64,000 nt of DNA from Streptomyces caniferus (lineage in GTDB: Bacteria > Actinomycetota > Actinomycetes > Streptomycetales > Streptomycetaceae), in NCBI RefSeq assembly GCF_009811555.1, contig NZ_BLIN01000005.1, positions 558,001-622,000 of the forward strand, in the 5' to 3' direction. A model generated the notes under the pieces. That model was given only the letters and a program-made list of their open reading frames with translations, was not told the DNA's origin and did no database searches. Both the position numbers and the translations under genes were made by a program. Position 1 is the stretch's first letter, and every line of letters starts with the position of its first letter. Below, one piece after another: positions 28,595 to 37,367 of this stretch.

Positions 28595-29220
28595 CGCGCA
28601 GGCTCGCTCTCGTAAGGGCCGCCCCGGAAATACAGGGCCCCATAGTGCTGAGGACGGTCGCCACGCGCATACGCGGCATCGGACCGATCATCGGGGGCTT
28701 GCCGCTTGGCGAGAACGCGTAGCGTCTCCAGGCCGGCCAGGACGTCGGAGCGATGGGCTGAGCTCTTCATCCACCGTGGCAGCCGCGGGATCATCGCCCT
28801 CGTCGGACTCGCCCCGTGCTCGCGCATCGTGGCACCGACATAGTCCGACAGCTCGGTGACGTGATCTTCGTTGTACGCCCACAGGATCTGACCGGCACAG
28901 CGGGTCTGCAGCCACAGAGGCCGTCGGAAAAACGGGTCTTCCGTGCCACCAGGATTCGCCGCGACCAGTCCGGCACCCCGCACTTCAGGCTGCCAATCGG
29001 CGACGGCGCCACACCCCCGGCAAGCCAGTCGACGTGGCAGGAACAGCAGCTCACTGAAGTACTTGGGCTCAGGGAGGCCAGGTCGGGGAAGGACCAGTGC
29101 GCAGCCACCACAGCACGGACAGACCACGAGCAGGTGGCCGGTGAACTGGACCAGCCATCCTCCCCGGTCATAGTGGCGCGCGGGACCGCCGCTCGGTTCA
29201 GCTTCCATGGCGCACACCAT
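28591..29220 (-). CDS. zinc-ribbon protein of unknown function
   Basis: A 209-residue protein with a four-cysteine zinc ribbon: CPCCGGCALV (about residues 34-43) and RRLACRGCGAVADW (about 63-76). The rest has FFRRPLWLQTRCAGQILWAY and a helical C terminus. I do not recognise a catalytic motif; related proteins are hypothetical. The stop codon TAG lies inside the CTAG where the IS remnant ends, so the last residues (SEPAR) may have been altered by the insertion. Confidence 0.65.
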   Translation of the reverse strand: MVCAMEAEPSGGPARHYDRGGWLVQFTGHLLVVCPCCGGCALVLPRPGLPEPKYFSELLFLPRRLACRGCGAVADWQPEVRGAGLVAANPGGTEDPFFRRPLWLQTRCAGQILWAYNEDHVTELSDYVGATMREHGASPTRAMIPRLPRWMKSSAHRSDVLAGLETLRVLAKRQAPDDRSDAAYARGDRPQHYGALYFRGGPYESEPAR

Positions 29221-29516
29221 CGCAGGTCAGTCGTATCGTCCGCGACCGGGTTCTCGAACAAGCCCCCACGGGTGCATTCCTGCAGGTCTAGGAGTCCTTG
29301 CTCACGGGCAGCTGCACGTCGGGCCTGCCGCGCAGGGGGATCAGCGATCGCCGATGAGGACGCTGCGGATGTTGCGGACGATCTACACCGCCGGGCGAAC
29401 GGTCCTCTGCCGTGACGCGTAGTAGCCGAGCCGTAGTCGGCGTCGGCCGCGCCCCAGAACCGGCGAACCGGGTGCACAGCGCAGAAATATCGGACTCATC
29501 ATCTAGGCTCGGGTAA

Positions 29517-29942
29517 ATGACACTGTCCATGGGAGAACGAGAGCGCTTTCTGGCGGAACCTCATATCGGTGCACTGTCGGTGATCGAACGGCCGGACCGC
29601 GCACCGCTCACGGTTCCCATCTGGTACCACTACACGCCTGGCGGCGAACTGTGGGTGCGTACCGGGCCTGATTCTCGGAAGGCGCGAGCGATTCGGGCTG
29701 CGGGACGTTTCAGCCTGATGGTGCAGCGAACCGAGCCGACGGTGCGTTATGTGTCGGTGGAGGGACCGGTGACCAGAACGGCGCCGGACAGCCGCGAGCG
29801 GTCCTGGGAGATGGCTGCGCGGTACCTTCCGGAGGACAAGGTCGCCGACTTCGTCGCCTACGACCAGACCCACCTCGGCGAGCACCTCCTCCTCTACATG
29901 CAGCCAGAACACTGGGTGTCGGCCGACCTGGGAGCCTTCTGA
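29517..29942 (+). CDS. pyridoxamine 5'-phosphate oxidase-family protein
   Basis: A 141-residue split-barrel flavin/F420-binding protein. MGERERFLAEPHIGALSVIE opens the fold; PLTVPIWYHYTPGGELWVRT and SRKARAIRAAGRFSLMV supply the phosphate-binding strand and loop; the middle has RYVSVEGPV. This short form fits F420- or FMN-dependent reductases of actinomycetes better than PdxH. ATG 29529 is an in-frame alternative start. Substrate unknown. Confidence 0.8.
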   Translation: MTLSMGERERFLAEPHIGALSVIERPDRAPLTVPIWYHYTPGGELWVRTGPDSRKARAIRAAGRFSLMVQRTEPTVRYVSVEGPVTRTAPDSRERSWEMAARYLPEDKVADFVAYDQTHLGEHLLLYMQPEHWVSADLGAF

Positions 29943-30144
29943 CGAAGGATCCGCCACGCGGCGCCCCCACCCGGCCCGCCAAGGGACCAGAGCTCATGGA
30001 CCGTCCGAGCCTTCGGTGTGAAGGCATCCGAGCCTGCCGGGACCAGCCTCGTCGGCGGAGCCGTTGCGAGGGCGTTGCGTTGCCCCTGAAGCGGGCGCCC
30101 ATGCCGGTGTCCCTTCAGGATGTCGTCGGCTTGACCTGGTGGCT

Positions 30145-31194
30145 TCAGATCGCTTCGTCGGCGGCGGCCGGCGGTGCCTGGATGGGGGTCGGGGCCGCGA
30201 GGGTGGCAACAGCGACGGGTGCCTTGCCGGCCAGTCGCGTTCCGCCCTCCCGCGGCTTGTTCGCGAACACCCACCGGTTGCCCTCCAGCGCGTCGTTCTG
30301 CTCGGGCAGCGGTCCGCGGCCGTGCCGGCGGGTGAAGTCGAAGGGGGTGTGAACCGACGTGGACCAGCCCTTGCCCTCCAGATCACCTACGGAGTCGGGC
30401 CGCGGCTCTCCGTCGAACAGGTTGAGCAGGTCGATGCCGATCTGGTGTTGCGTCGAGGTGTAGAGCGGGCTGTCACGGTATTTCAGCAAGTCCTTTTCGA
30501 GCTTGACCTCGTACGCCAGCGCGCTTCCCCCCGTGCTCAACCTGTCCACCGTGTCCATGAGGTGCCTCTCGACGGCGTGGGGCAGGTAGAACAGCAGCCC
30601 CTCGGCCAGCCACACGCTCGGTGCGGCCATGTCGAAACCGGCGTCGGTCAGCGCCCCGACCCAGTCGGCACGCAGATCGGTCGGGACAGGTACACGCGCT
30701 GCCTTCGGGGCGGCCGACAGCCCGTCGAGCACCTTGTGCTTGAACTCCAGCACGTCTTCCCTGTCGATCTCGAAGATCACGCAGCCGGGAGGCCAGTCGA
30801 GTCGGTACGCCCGCGTATCCAACCCTGCCCCGAGCAGGACCACTTGGCAGGCGCCTGCGTGTGTCGACCGGAGGAGAAAGTCGTCGAGGACCCTCGTGCG
30901 TAGACCGAAGTAACGCGCGAATCGCCCCCACAGCGGGTTCGCGTCCCCGTCCGGTACCTGTTGTATGCGGACCGGCCAGTCCGCGGACGCCGGTGCGGCG
31001 AGCACGAAGTGCTCTGCGTAGACGTCCCGTGCCAGGCTGTCGTGGCGATGGGTCTCGATCGCCCGTGCCGCGGCGACCAGGAGAGCGGTCAGGCCGACGC
31101 CCCCTTCCACGCCTTCCACGCCTTCCACGCCTTCCACGCCTTCCACGCCTTCCACGCCTTCCACGTCAGTGTTCCGATGCTCCGTGCTGACCAT
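30145..31194 (-). CDS. SAM-dependent methyltransferase (PPM1/LCMT-like)
   Basis: A 349-residue class I methyltransferase. The SAM-binding motif is VVLLGAGLDTRAYRLDWPPG, followed by VIFEIDREDVLEFKHKVL, FDMAAPSVWLAEGLLFYLP and STGGSALAYEV, the pattern of actinobacterial O-methyltransferases of the TIGR00027 type. ATG 31194 has GGAGG five bases upstream. Residues 11-30 are a perfect GVE triplet repeat encoded by the minisatellite at 31105-31167. It is the last gene of the minus-strand group with mfnB-like and ADH genes, so a methylating tailoring role is plausible. Confidence 0.82.
   Translation of the reverse strand: MVSTEHRNTDVEGVEGVEGVEGVEGVEGVEGGVGLTALLVAAARAIETHRHDSLARDVYAEHFVLAAPASADWPVRIQQVPDGDANPLWGRFARYFGLRTRVLDDFLLRSTHAGACQVVLLGAGLDTRAYRLDWPPGCVIFEIDREDVLEFKHKVLDGLSAAPKAARVPVPTDLRADWVGALTDAGFDMAAPSVWLAEGLLFYLPHAVERHLMDTVDRLSTGGSALAYEVKLEKDLLKYRDSPLYTSTQHQIGIDLLNLFDGEPRPDSVGDLEGKGWSTSVHTPFDFTRRHGRGPLPEQNDALEGNRWVFANKPREGGTRLAGKAPVAVATLAAPTPIQAPPAAADEAI
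31105..31167. repeat. 9-bp coding minisatellite, 7 units
   Basis: TTCCACGCC is repeated seven times head to tail (last unit ends GTC). It is in frame in the methyltransferase and encodes (D/G)VE repeats near its N terminus, so changes in unit number would alter length without a frameshift. Confidence 0.9.
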
Positions 31195-31505
31195 GTGTCC
31201 TCCGTTGGCGCGAGTAGAGACCCCGAAAAGAGAGGAATGCGAAGGGTGAATCTGCGCTGAGCGCGCGGCGTTGCAGCTCCGGGCGACCGGTACCTCGGGG
31301 CACATCCGAGGGCGCGCAGCCCTGCGGCAGCCCGGTTCACCCGGTTCATCAGTCCGGCCGGTCCGGCGTGGGGCGGGTCACCGCGCGGGCCGGCCACGGC
31401 GGTGCGGGGGCCGTGGCCGGCCGCCAGATGGCCGACGATCAGAGTTGAGCGGATGGGCAGTTGGGACGTGGGACGCATGGGCAGCTATGACGTTGTCCGG
31501 CTCGC
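31195..31505. other. 311-bp intergenic region
   Basis: It separates the methyltransferase gene from the upstream ADH gene on the minus strand. It contains the methyltransferase ribosome site (GGAGGACAC before 31194). I see no convincing gene or strong hairpin; a promoter for the methyltransferase is likely here. Confidence 0.4.
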
Positions 31506-32609
31506 TCATCCGCCCCTCCCTTCCGGGACCAAGACGGGTTTGACCACGCGGCCCGTCTCGCAGTCGCGCTCGGCCTCGTTGATGTCGGCGAGCGGGTACG
31601 TACGGATCAGTTGGTCGAACGGAAAGCGTCCGGCCTGCCACAGCCCGATCAGCCGCGGAATCAGCAGGCCTGGTACCGCGTCCCCCTCGCAGAGGTGGGA
31701 GATTTTCCGGCCCCGGTCCAGTGCCCCCGGTTCCAGCGGCAGCGCGGTGTGGAGCCGTGCCACCAAAGCTAGGTGGCCGGTCGGGCGTAGGGACCGGAGC
31801 GCATCATTGATGAGCTGGGCGACGCCCGTGGTGTCCAGCGCGTACTGCGCGCCGCCGTCGGTCAGTCGCCGAACGCGGTCGGGCAGATCGGCCGATGCGG
31901 CGCTCAGCGGAATCGCGCCGAGCCGCTCGGCAAGGGCCAGCCGTTCGGGATGCCGGTCGACGGCCACGGTCACTGCCCCGGCGGCGGTGGCCGCCATCAC
32001 CGCGGCCAGGCCCACCGCTCCCGCGCCGAAGACCGCGAGGGTGTCGCCGGGACCGACGCCGAAGGAGTGGAAGGCGGCTCCGGCACCGGTGAGGAAGCCG
32101 CAGCCGAGCGGTCCGAGCAGTTCGATGGGCAGCGAGGGGTCGACCCTGACGGCGTTGCGGGCCGGGACCATCGCGTACTCGGCGAACGAGGACTGGCCGA
32201 ACCACCGCGGGGCCAGTCCGCCCCCGGCCGCGTCGGTGAACCGTGCCGCGTTCTCCTTGCGTCCTTCGAAGAGGTTGAGCGACGCGAAGGAGTCGCAGTA
32301 GGCGGGGGCCGCGCCCAGGCAGTTCCGACAGTGTCCGCAGGAGTCGAAGCTCAGCACGACATGGTCGCCGACGCCCAGGCCGGTGTCCGGGCCGCCCGTC
32401 TCCACCACCACCCCGGCCCCCTCGTGGCCGAGCACCGCCGGCAGCGGTGAACGGCCCGCCGAACGCCGGACCGCGAGATCGGTGCGGCACACCCCGCAGC
32501 CCGCGATCTTGACCAGGATCTCGCCGTCGTCCGGCCCCGCGTTCAAGATCACGTCCTCGACCGCGAATCGGCTCTCGTACGAGCGCAGTACCGCTGCACC
32601 GAATCTCAT
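31506..32609 (-). CDS. zinc-dependent alcohol dehydrogenase
   Basis: A 367-residue MDR-family dehydrogenase. Catalytic zinc residues are in CGVCRTDL and GHEGAGVV; structural zinc cysteines in DSCGHCRNCLGAAPAYCDS; the NAD fold is LAVFGAGAVGLAAVMAATAA with a following VAVDRHPERL. The pattern and C-terminal FPFDQLIRTYPLADINEAE resemble aryl/benzyl-alcohol dehydrogenases. AGGAGG lies seven bases before ATG 32609 (four before ATG 32612, which overlaps the upstream stop as TGATG). It may oxidise the hydroxymethyl-furan product of the upstream gene. Confidence 0.87.
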   Translation of the reverse strand: MRFGAAVLRSYESRFAVEDVILNAGPDDGEILVKIAGCGVCRTDLAVRRSAGRSPLPAVLGHEGAGVVVETGGPDTGLGVGDHVVLSFDSCGHCRNCLGAAPAYCDSFASLNLFEGRKENAARFTDAAGGGLAPRWFGQSSFAEYAMVPARNAVRVDPSLPIELLGPLGCGFLTGAGAAFHSFGVGPGDTLAVFGAGAVGLAAVMAATAAGAVTVAVDRHPERLALAERLGAIPLSAASADLPDRVRRLTDGGAQYALDTTGVAQLINDALRSLRPTGHLALVARLHTALPLEPGALDRGRKISHLCEGDAVPGLLIPRLIGLWQAGRFPFDQLIRTYPLADINEAERDCETGRVVKPVLVPEGRGG

Positions 32610-32611
32610 CA

Positions 32612-32874
32612 TCACGCCTCCTGCGCACAGTGAACGGTGAACGGCCCGAGGTTCCCGTGAAGCCCCCACAGCCCGCCGTGCCGCCGACCTCGCTCTGCTC
32701 GACTCCCGCGAAGGACTGGGCGAGGGCCAGTTCGGGGTGGTGGTTGACCCACGCCGTCCCGCACTCCAGCCGGTCGGTTACCGCCACGGCCCGGTCGAGG
32801 CGGTCGACGCCGGTCCCCCATTCCGAGCCGCCCGGCCCGAAGCCGGCGTCATTGGCCGCCTCGACGGCCGGCAT
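32612..32874 (-). pseudogene. aldehyde dehydrogenase C-terminal remnant
   Basis: From 32874 the frame reads AVEAANDAGFGPGGSEWGT, then AVAVTDRLECGTAWVNHHPE and LALAQSFAGV, the last 80-90 residues of an aldehyde dehydrogenase. Near 32680 the family pattern jumps to another frame (GGLWGLHGNLGPFTVHCAQ) before a stop at 32612-32614. The catalytic-Cys and NAD domains are absent. It sits in line between the mfnB-like and ADH genes, so an intact ALDH was probably once part of this operon. Confidence 0.75.
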
Positions 32875-32882
32875 GTCGGCGG

Positions 32883-33638
32883 TCAGCTCGCGGCTGCGAC
32901 GGCGGCTGCGTACTCCCGGGCATGCCGGTCCATCTCCGTCCGGAAGGCGGCCACCAGCGGCGGCTGAATCCTTCCGGTGGTGCGGTCACCCCCCTCACAC
33001 ACCGCCCCGCGCACCCCCACGATGTCCGTGCCGATACGGGTCAGCACGCCGAGATCTCCCACCTTGACGCTCCCCGCGAGGGCGGCGAGCAGGTCGGCCT
33101 CGTGGGCCAGCCGGACGAACTCCGCGCAGACGTCGGGCGGAACGTGGTCGAACAGCCGGGTCCCATCCTTGATCGCAGTGTCGAGCATGGCCGCGTCGGA
33201 GCCGGAGCGGCGGGCGATATCGGGCAGTGCGAGCGGGTTGACGCAGCCGATCCGGTGGGCGTCGGCGTAGCCCGAGGCGACGACGAACGCGTCCGGCCGA
33301 TAGTCCTTCACTGCCCGGACGACCCCGAGCATGACGTCGACGGCCTGTTCGGGCGTGGTGCATCCGTAGAGGCCGACCTTGATGTAGGTGGCTCCGGAGA
33401 CAGCGGCACCGAGCGCCGCCTGGGCCACCGTGCCGGGTTTGTACGGTACGTCTCCCACGGTGGCGGACACCGGCTTGTCCGCCGGGACCGCGTCGCGGAT
33501 CTCCCTGATGACCCAGGGGTAGTTCGCACCGAGCGAGCCCTCGTCGGGCTTCTTGACATCGACGATGTCAAGGTGCTCCGCTGCCTTCGCGCAGTCGAGA
33601 GCCTCCTCGACGCTGTCCGGGGAGATGAGAAGCAACAA
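32883..33638 (-). CDS. MfnB-like (5-formylfuran-3-yl)methyl phosphate synthase
   Basis: A 251-residue TIM-barrel aldolase of the MfnB (DUF556) family, which in methanogens condenses two glyceraldehyde-3-phosphates to the furan precursor 4-HFC-phosphate. Signatures: [40 protein letters not shown] with the Schiff-base lysine, [20 protein letters not shown] and YIKVGLYG. The start is probably TTG 33638, which has GGAAGGAA six bases upstream and gives the family's usual N terminus; ATG 33665 has no ribosome site. It leads an ALDH remnant, ADH and methyltransferase, suggesting furan metabolite synthesis. Confidence 0.82.
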   Translation of the reverse strand: MLLLISPDSVEEALDCAKAAEHLDIVDVKKPDEGSLGANYPWVIREIRDAVPADKPVSATVGDVPYKPGTVAQAALGAAVSGATYIKVGLYGCTTPEQAVDVMLGVVRAVKDYRPDAFVVASGYADAHRIGCVNPLALPDIARRSGSDAAMLDTAIKDGTRLFDHVPPDVCAEFVRLAHEADLLAALAGSVKVGDLGVLTRIGTDIVGVRGAVCEGGDRTTGRIQPPLVAAFRTEMDRHAREYAAAVAAAS

Positions 33639-33665
33639 CGTGAATTCCTTCCACTGCATGTCCAT

Positions 33666-34444
33666 CTGCCAAAAGGGCAGGTGTGCGGCGTCGCCTGGAT
33701 CACGTGCGGTCTGCTCATCATTGCCGCGGCCCGTGGCCCTCGGCAGGGCGCGCGGAGTCCGAACGGGTCATTACCGTGGCCTGTCCACGCCCCCCAACAC
33801 GCCGTCTACGCCGCTTCGGAGCGGCCGCGCGCAGGTGCACCCGATGCCACACACTCGACGCTCGCCCGGTCTCGTCACGTCTCACCAGGCCTCGTCAGGT
33901 CTCGCCAGGCCCCGGTTCGTCGCCCGGGCCGCGTCGAGTTCGGTCCGGCTCGTCGCTCAACTCGTCGTTCGGCACATCGTCACTCCTGACCATCTGACTG
34001 GCCGCTGACTGCTGACTGCTGACTGCCCAACAGGTAGCCCTCGGTCTCGACTCGGACCGACTCGATGCTCCCGAGCGGTTTGCCCGCCGACGAGACATCT
34101 GATGAGTTGTCGGGCAGTGCCATCTGGGGACCACCTCGCCGAGCCGGCGCTACGCACAGTCCGTGCTCCCAATGGTTGTCCGCGCACCAGCACAGCGCCG
34201 CTCACTCGGCGAGAGACGCGTTCCTCGAGGCCGAGGGCCGCCACCCGCCACCCGCCACCCGCCACCCGACGGACTTTGCCGTCATATCCCTTACGGGCTC
34301 GATCCCTTCATGTCACTTTCCGGCCGCCGGCATGTCCGCCAATGACCGGTTCTCGCCTGGTTGGGAACGACCGCTCCTGCGAAGCTCAGGTCTCCACAGA
34401 AGGCCCTATGCCGCATAAATAGCCTTTTTAGGAAAGGAATCCGC
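33666..34444. other. 779-bp noncoding region with short tandem repeats
   Basis: No supported gene. It holds three copies of GCTGACT (34004-34024), four copies of CCGCCAC (34238-34265) and looser CTCGTCA/GGTCTCGCCAGG repeats near 33870-33910. A CATAAATAG -10-like box precedes the secreted-protein gene at 34445. Open frames here have no family-like sequence. Confidence 0.6.
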
Positions 34445-34879
34445 ATGCGCGTCAGACTCGTCCCGGCCGCCGTGGCTCTCTCCATCGCACTGGGTGGCAC
34501 CGTTCTCGCCGCACCCGCCGCTCAGGCCGCGACGCATCGGCCCTCCACGGCATCGGTGGCCAAGGCGGCCGCAGCCGACTTCAACGTCGGAGGGATCTGG
34601 ACCCTGTACCAGAGCAACTCGGCCAACGCCACGCTCTCCGTGACCCAGGACGCCCAGGGCAATCTCACCGGCATAGCCAGGACGGGAAGCGCGACAACGG
34701 GCACCATCGCGCAGGGATTCGTGGACGGTTCCTACGTCTACTTCGTCATAGCCTGGAACGACGGCGCGACGGGCCGCTACATAGGCTCCCGCGGCGCTGA
34801 CGGCCGCCTCAGCGGAGTCGCCACCGACCTGGCACATCCCTCCAGCCAGGCCACGTGGTACACCACCTGGACGTTCTGA
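34445..34879 (+). CDS. small secreted beta-rich protein
   Basis: A 144-residue exported protein. Residues 1-29 are a signal peptide (RLVPAAVALSIALGGTVLAA, then PAAQAA). The mature 100-residue domain alternates strands and Gly turns: GGIWTLYQSNSANATLSVTQ, GNLTGIARTG, GSYVYFVIAWNDG and GRLSGVATDLAHPS. This looks like a short beta-barrel; the strand spacing faintly recalls avidin/lipocalin-like barrels, but no binding residues can be assigned. AGGAAAGG precedes the ATG. It is followed by a strong terminator. Confidence 0.75.
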   Translation: MRVRLVPAAVALSIALGGTVLAAPAAQAATHRPSTASVAKAAAADFNVGGIWTLYQSNSANATLSVTQDAQGNLTGIARTGSATTGTIAQGFVDGSYVYFVIAWNDGATGRYIGSRGADGRLSGVATDLAHPSSQATWYTTWTF

Positions 34880-34896
34880 CCCCCTACCTCCCCTGC

Positions 34897-34923
34897 GGGC
34901 CCCGGTGCGGCGCACCGGGGCCC
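34897..34923 (+). terminator. 12-bp stem, 3-base loop terminator
   Basis: GGGCCCCGGTGC (34897-34908) pairs perfectly with GCACCGGGGCCC (34912-34923), starting 18 bases after the stop of the secreted-protein gene. The rest of the gap up to 35230 shows nothing further. Confidence 0.85.
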
Positions 34924-35230
34924 CGCCGCGTCCACGACCGGACATCACCCCGGGCGGCGTGGCACACCGGACACCCGAACCTGGGCTCACGTGGTGCGGC
35001 GGTTCACATCCGCACGAGGTGGCATGCCGGCTTCCCCGGTGACACGGCGGAGGGCGAGTTTCCTCAGTACGAGAAAAACAACCCTCGGACTTCCCCCTCG
35101 AACCCGGACAGCCGACTGCGATCCTTTGCAGGGGCCTGGCCTCGGTGTGGCCGTTGGTCGGTTCCCGCGACATCTGGCGGATGCCCAGTCGGAGACGTAC
35201 GTGCAGGTGGTGCCTGGGAGGGGGCGGCAC

Positions 35231-36034
35231 TCAGCTGTGGACGCTGGTGAGGAAGTCGCCCAGGGCGTTGGCGACCGCTTCGGGCGCTTCCAGGGGGAGC
35301 AGGTGGCCGACGCCGGGAACGGTGGTCATGGTCGCGTGCGGAACGTAGGGCAGCAGGCACTCGCGCAGCACTGTGGGCGGCTCGACCTTGTCCTGTTCGC
35401 CGACCAGCACAGCCACAGGGGCTTCGATGCGGCGGGCTTCTCTGCTGATGTCCTGTCCGATTCCCCGCAGCGGCCACTCCGTGCGGGCGTCGTCCGAGGC
35501 GGCAAGGCTGTCTCGCACGACCGCATCCCGTACCCGCTGCGGCACGGCGACAGCGGTCAAGGCATGGTCAAGGGCCTGTCCGACGGACTCGGGTGAGTCG
35601 TAGGCGTGGGACAGGTCCTGCCGGTACTTCTCCGTGACGGCCGCGGCCGGCAGCGCGGGAGCGGGCGCGACGAGGACCGAGCCGATCAGTCCGGCGGGAC
35701 GCCGTGCCGCGACCAATTGGCAGACCTTGCCACCCATCGAGTGACCGACGAGGACGAAGGGGCCCGCGACGCATTCCTCGACCACGCGAACGAGGTCGTC
35801 GGCGAGCTGGTCGAGGTGATACGGCCCCGGTAGCTCACGCGAGGTGCTCCAGCCACGCTGATCGAAGCGGACCGTCGCCTGCTGGGGCGGCAGACGACGG
35901 ACGACCTCGTCCCATGTGCCGGCGGAGCCGCCCCAGTAGTGCGCGAACACCAACGTGGGCGCGCTGCGTTCGCCACCTATTCGGACCTCCAGGGAGCCGC
36001 CCGCCACGGCCACGGTCTTTGTAGTATTCGACAC
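35231..36034 (-). CDS. alpha/beta-fold hydrolase
   Basis: A 267-residue hydrolase. The nucleophile elbow is VLVGHSMGGKVCQLVAA (Ser near residue 98); the catalytic His is in VPGVGHLLPLEAPEAV near the C terminus, and an acid lies in VAVLVGEQDKVEPP. FDQRGWSTSRELPG is the usual oxyanion-side loop. It is divergent from an AraC-family gene, which probably controls it. Esterase, lactonase or haloperoxidase activity cannot be told apart by reading. Confidence 0.82.
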   Translation of the reverse strand: MSNTTKTVAVAGGSLEVRIGGERSAPTLVFAHYWGGSAGTWDEVVRRLPPQQATVRFDQRGWSTSRELPGPYHLDQLADDLVRVVEECVAGPFVLVGHSMGGKVCQLVAARRPAGLIGSVLVAPAPALPAAAVTEKYRQDLSHAYDSPESVGQALDHALTAVAVPQRVRDAVVRDSLAASDDARTEWPLRGIGQDISREARRIEAPVAVLVGEQDKVEPPTVLRECLLPYVPHATMTTVPGVGHLLPLEAPEAVANALGDFLTSVHS

Positions 36035-36135
36035 TTCCGCGCCTCTCCTCGATGTCGCGACAGGCGGTAGGCCCCGCGGGCACTCGCCCAGCCGGGCGCT
36101 CCACCTGCCTTCAGGTACGGAACGACGCTATTCCG

Positions 36136-37140
36136 GTGAAACCCTTCTCCTTGGCGAAAAGAGACCGACCTCTTGTGGATAACGGACACCCTGTCGTGCG
36201 GCAGTTGCGGTATCTTCCCGCCGTCGGAGCCACCTACGGTGTGGAGGTTCTCAGCTTTGCCGCGCTGCGAAAAGCAGATACCGAAGGGCGTCGTACACAA
36301 CTGCAGCGCCCCGACTTCCACGTCCTCGCCCTGATCACCAAGGGAAGCGGCGCCCATGAGGCGGACTTCCAGCGCTATCGGCTGCACGAGGGCAGCATCG
36401 TGTGGATCAGGCCCGGTGCGGTGCATCGATGGAGCGATGTCGATCGTCTCGAGGGCCCCCTGATCCTCTTTCAGCCCGGCTTTCTGCCCGACCCCGGCCT
36501 CGACAGCATGGACGTCACCTCACCCACCTGCTGGTGCCTACCGTCCCAGGCCCTTCCGCTCGCAGTGCTGGCTGTCGAGCACCTCGACCGTGAGCACCAC
36601 ACGGCAGTGCAATCTCCGCGTCTGGCGTCTTCCGCACTGCTCTCCCACCTGCTGGCGGCACTGCTTTTGCGCGTACTGCCCAGGACGTCCACACCGCTCT
36701 CCCCCGGCACGACCGGAAGCCAGCAGCTCGAGATCTTCCACGCCTACCGCACCGCGGTCGAGGAACACTTCACCCGCCGGCACCACGTGGCCGACTACGC
36801 ACAGGCGCTCGGCTACGACGTACGCACACTCACCCGTGCGACCCGTACCGCCACCGGAACCGGCGCCAAGGCATTCCTCGACCAGCGCATCCTGCTCGAA
36901 GCGAAACGACTGCTCGCCCACACCGACCTCCCGGTCGGCAGCTGTGCACACCGCCTAGGATTCCGCGACACCGGCAACTTCACTACGTTCTTCCGACGTC
37001 AGACGGGCCTGGCTCCCACCTCTTGGACAGCGACCCTCCACCCCGGCCCGATCGACAGCCCTCACCGCCAGAACCCGCATGAAGGCAAGGCACTCCAAGG
37101 TAGTTCGCGGCGGGCGTCGGTGTTCCAGGAGCCAGGGTGA
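36136..37140 (+). CDS. AraC-family transcriptional regulator
   Basis: About 334 residues. The N-terminal cupin-like sensor (FHVLALITKGSGAHEADFQR, RLHEGSIVWIRPGAVHRW) is followed by two C-terminal helix-turn-helix units (HVADYAQALGYDVRTLTRAT and PVGSCAHRLGFRDTGNFTTF, with FRRQTGLAPTSW). I chose GTG 36136 because starting at ATG 36052 would leave only 17 bases for two divergent promoters; the true start is uncertain. The neighbouring hydrolase gene at 36034 is the likely target. Confidence 0.8.
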   Translation: MKPFSLAKRDRPLVDNGHPVVRQLRYLPAVGATYGVEVLSFAALRKADTEGRRTQLQRPDFHVLALITKGSGAHEADFQRYRLHEGSIVWIRPGAVHRWSDVDRLEGPLILFQPGFLPDPGLDSMDVTSPTCWCLPSQALPLAVLAVEHLDREHHTAVQSPRLASSALLSHLLAALLLRVLPRTSTPLSPGTTGSQQLEIFHAYRTAVEEHFTRRHHVADYAQALGYDVRTLTRATRTATGTGAKAFLDQRILLEAKRLLAHTDLPVGSCAHRLGFRDTGNFTTFFRRQTGLAPTSWTATLHPGPIDSPHRQNPHEGKALQGSSRRASVFQEPG

Positions 37141-37367
37141 GGGTCGTGGCCCATGTACCGTCGGTCGCTCCCTGGCAAGGCAGCGCCGCGGCGTGAGACA
37201 GCCCGGCAACCCCGTCGTCTAGACGCCCCCCGACCCGCTTGCACAGCAGTCGTACCCGACCAGGGCCTGTCCCGTGGAATTCCGTTGGGCTACCCCGCTC
37301 ACCGGATTGATCCACGGGAGGACCTAAAGGCGCGTTCCCACACAGGTGACGCGCTCGACCGACGGCT

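Noticed and set aside
31105..31167. Short repeats as a CRISPR array
   Set aside because: Units are 9 bp head to tail without spacers and are in frame in a gene; not CRISPR.
33683..34422. Several small frames between the mfnB-like gene and the secreted protein
   Set aside because: All are composed of tandem-repeat or Arg/Ser/Pro-rich translation with no ribosome sites.
34445..34879. Streptavidin-like biotin-binding protein
   Set aside because: Strand spacing is loosely similar but the protein is shorter and the biotin-contact Trp/Asn/Ser/Tyr pattern cannot be matched.
37271..37318. CCCGTGGA/TCCACGGG inverted repeat as terminator
   Set aside because: Eight-base arms separated by 32 bases are weak, and it is upstream of the AraC stop context only by chance.
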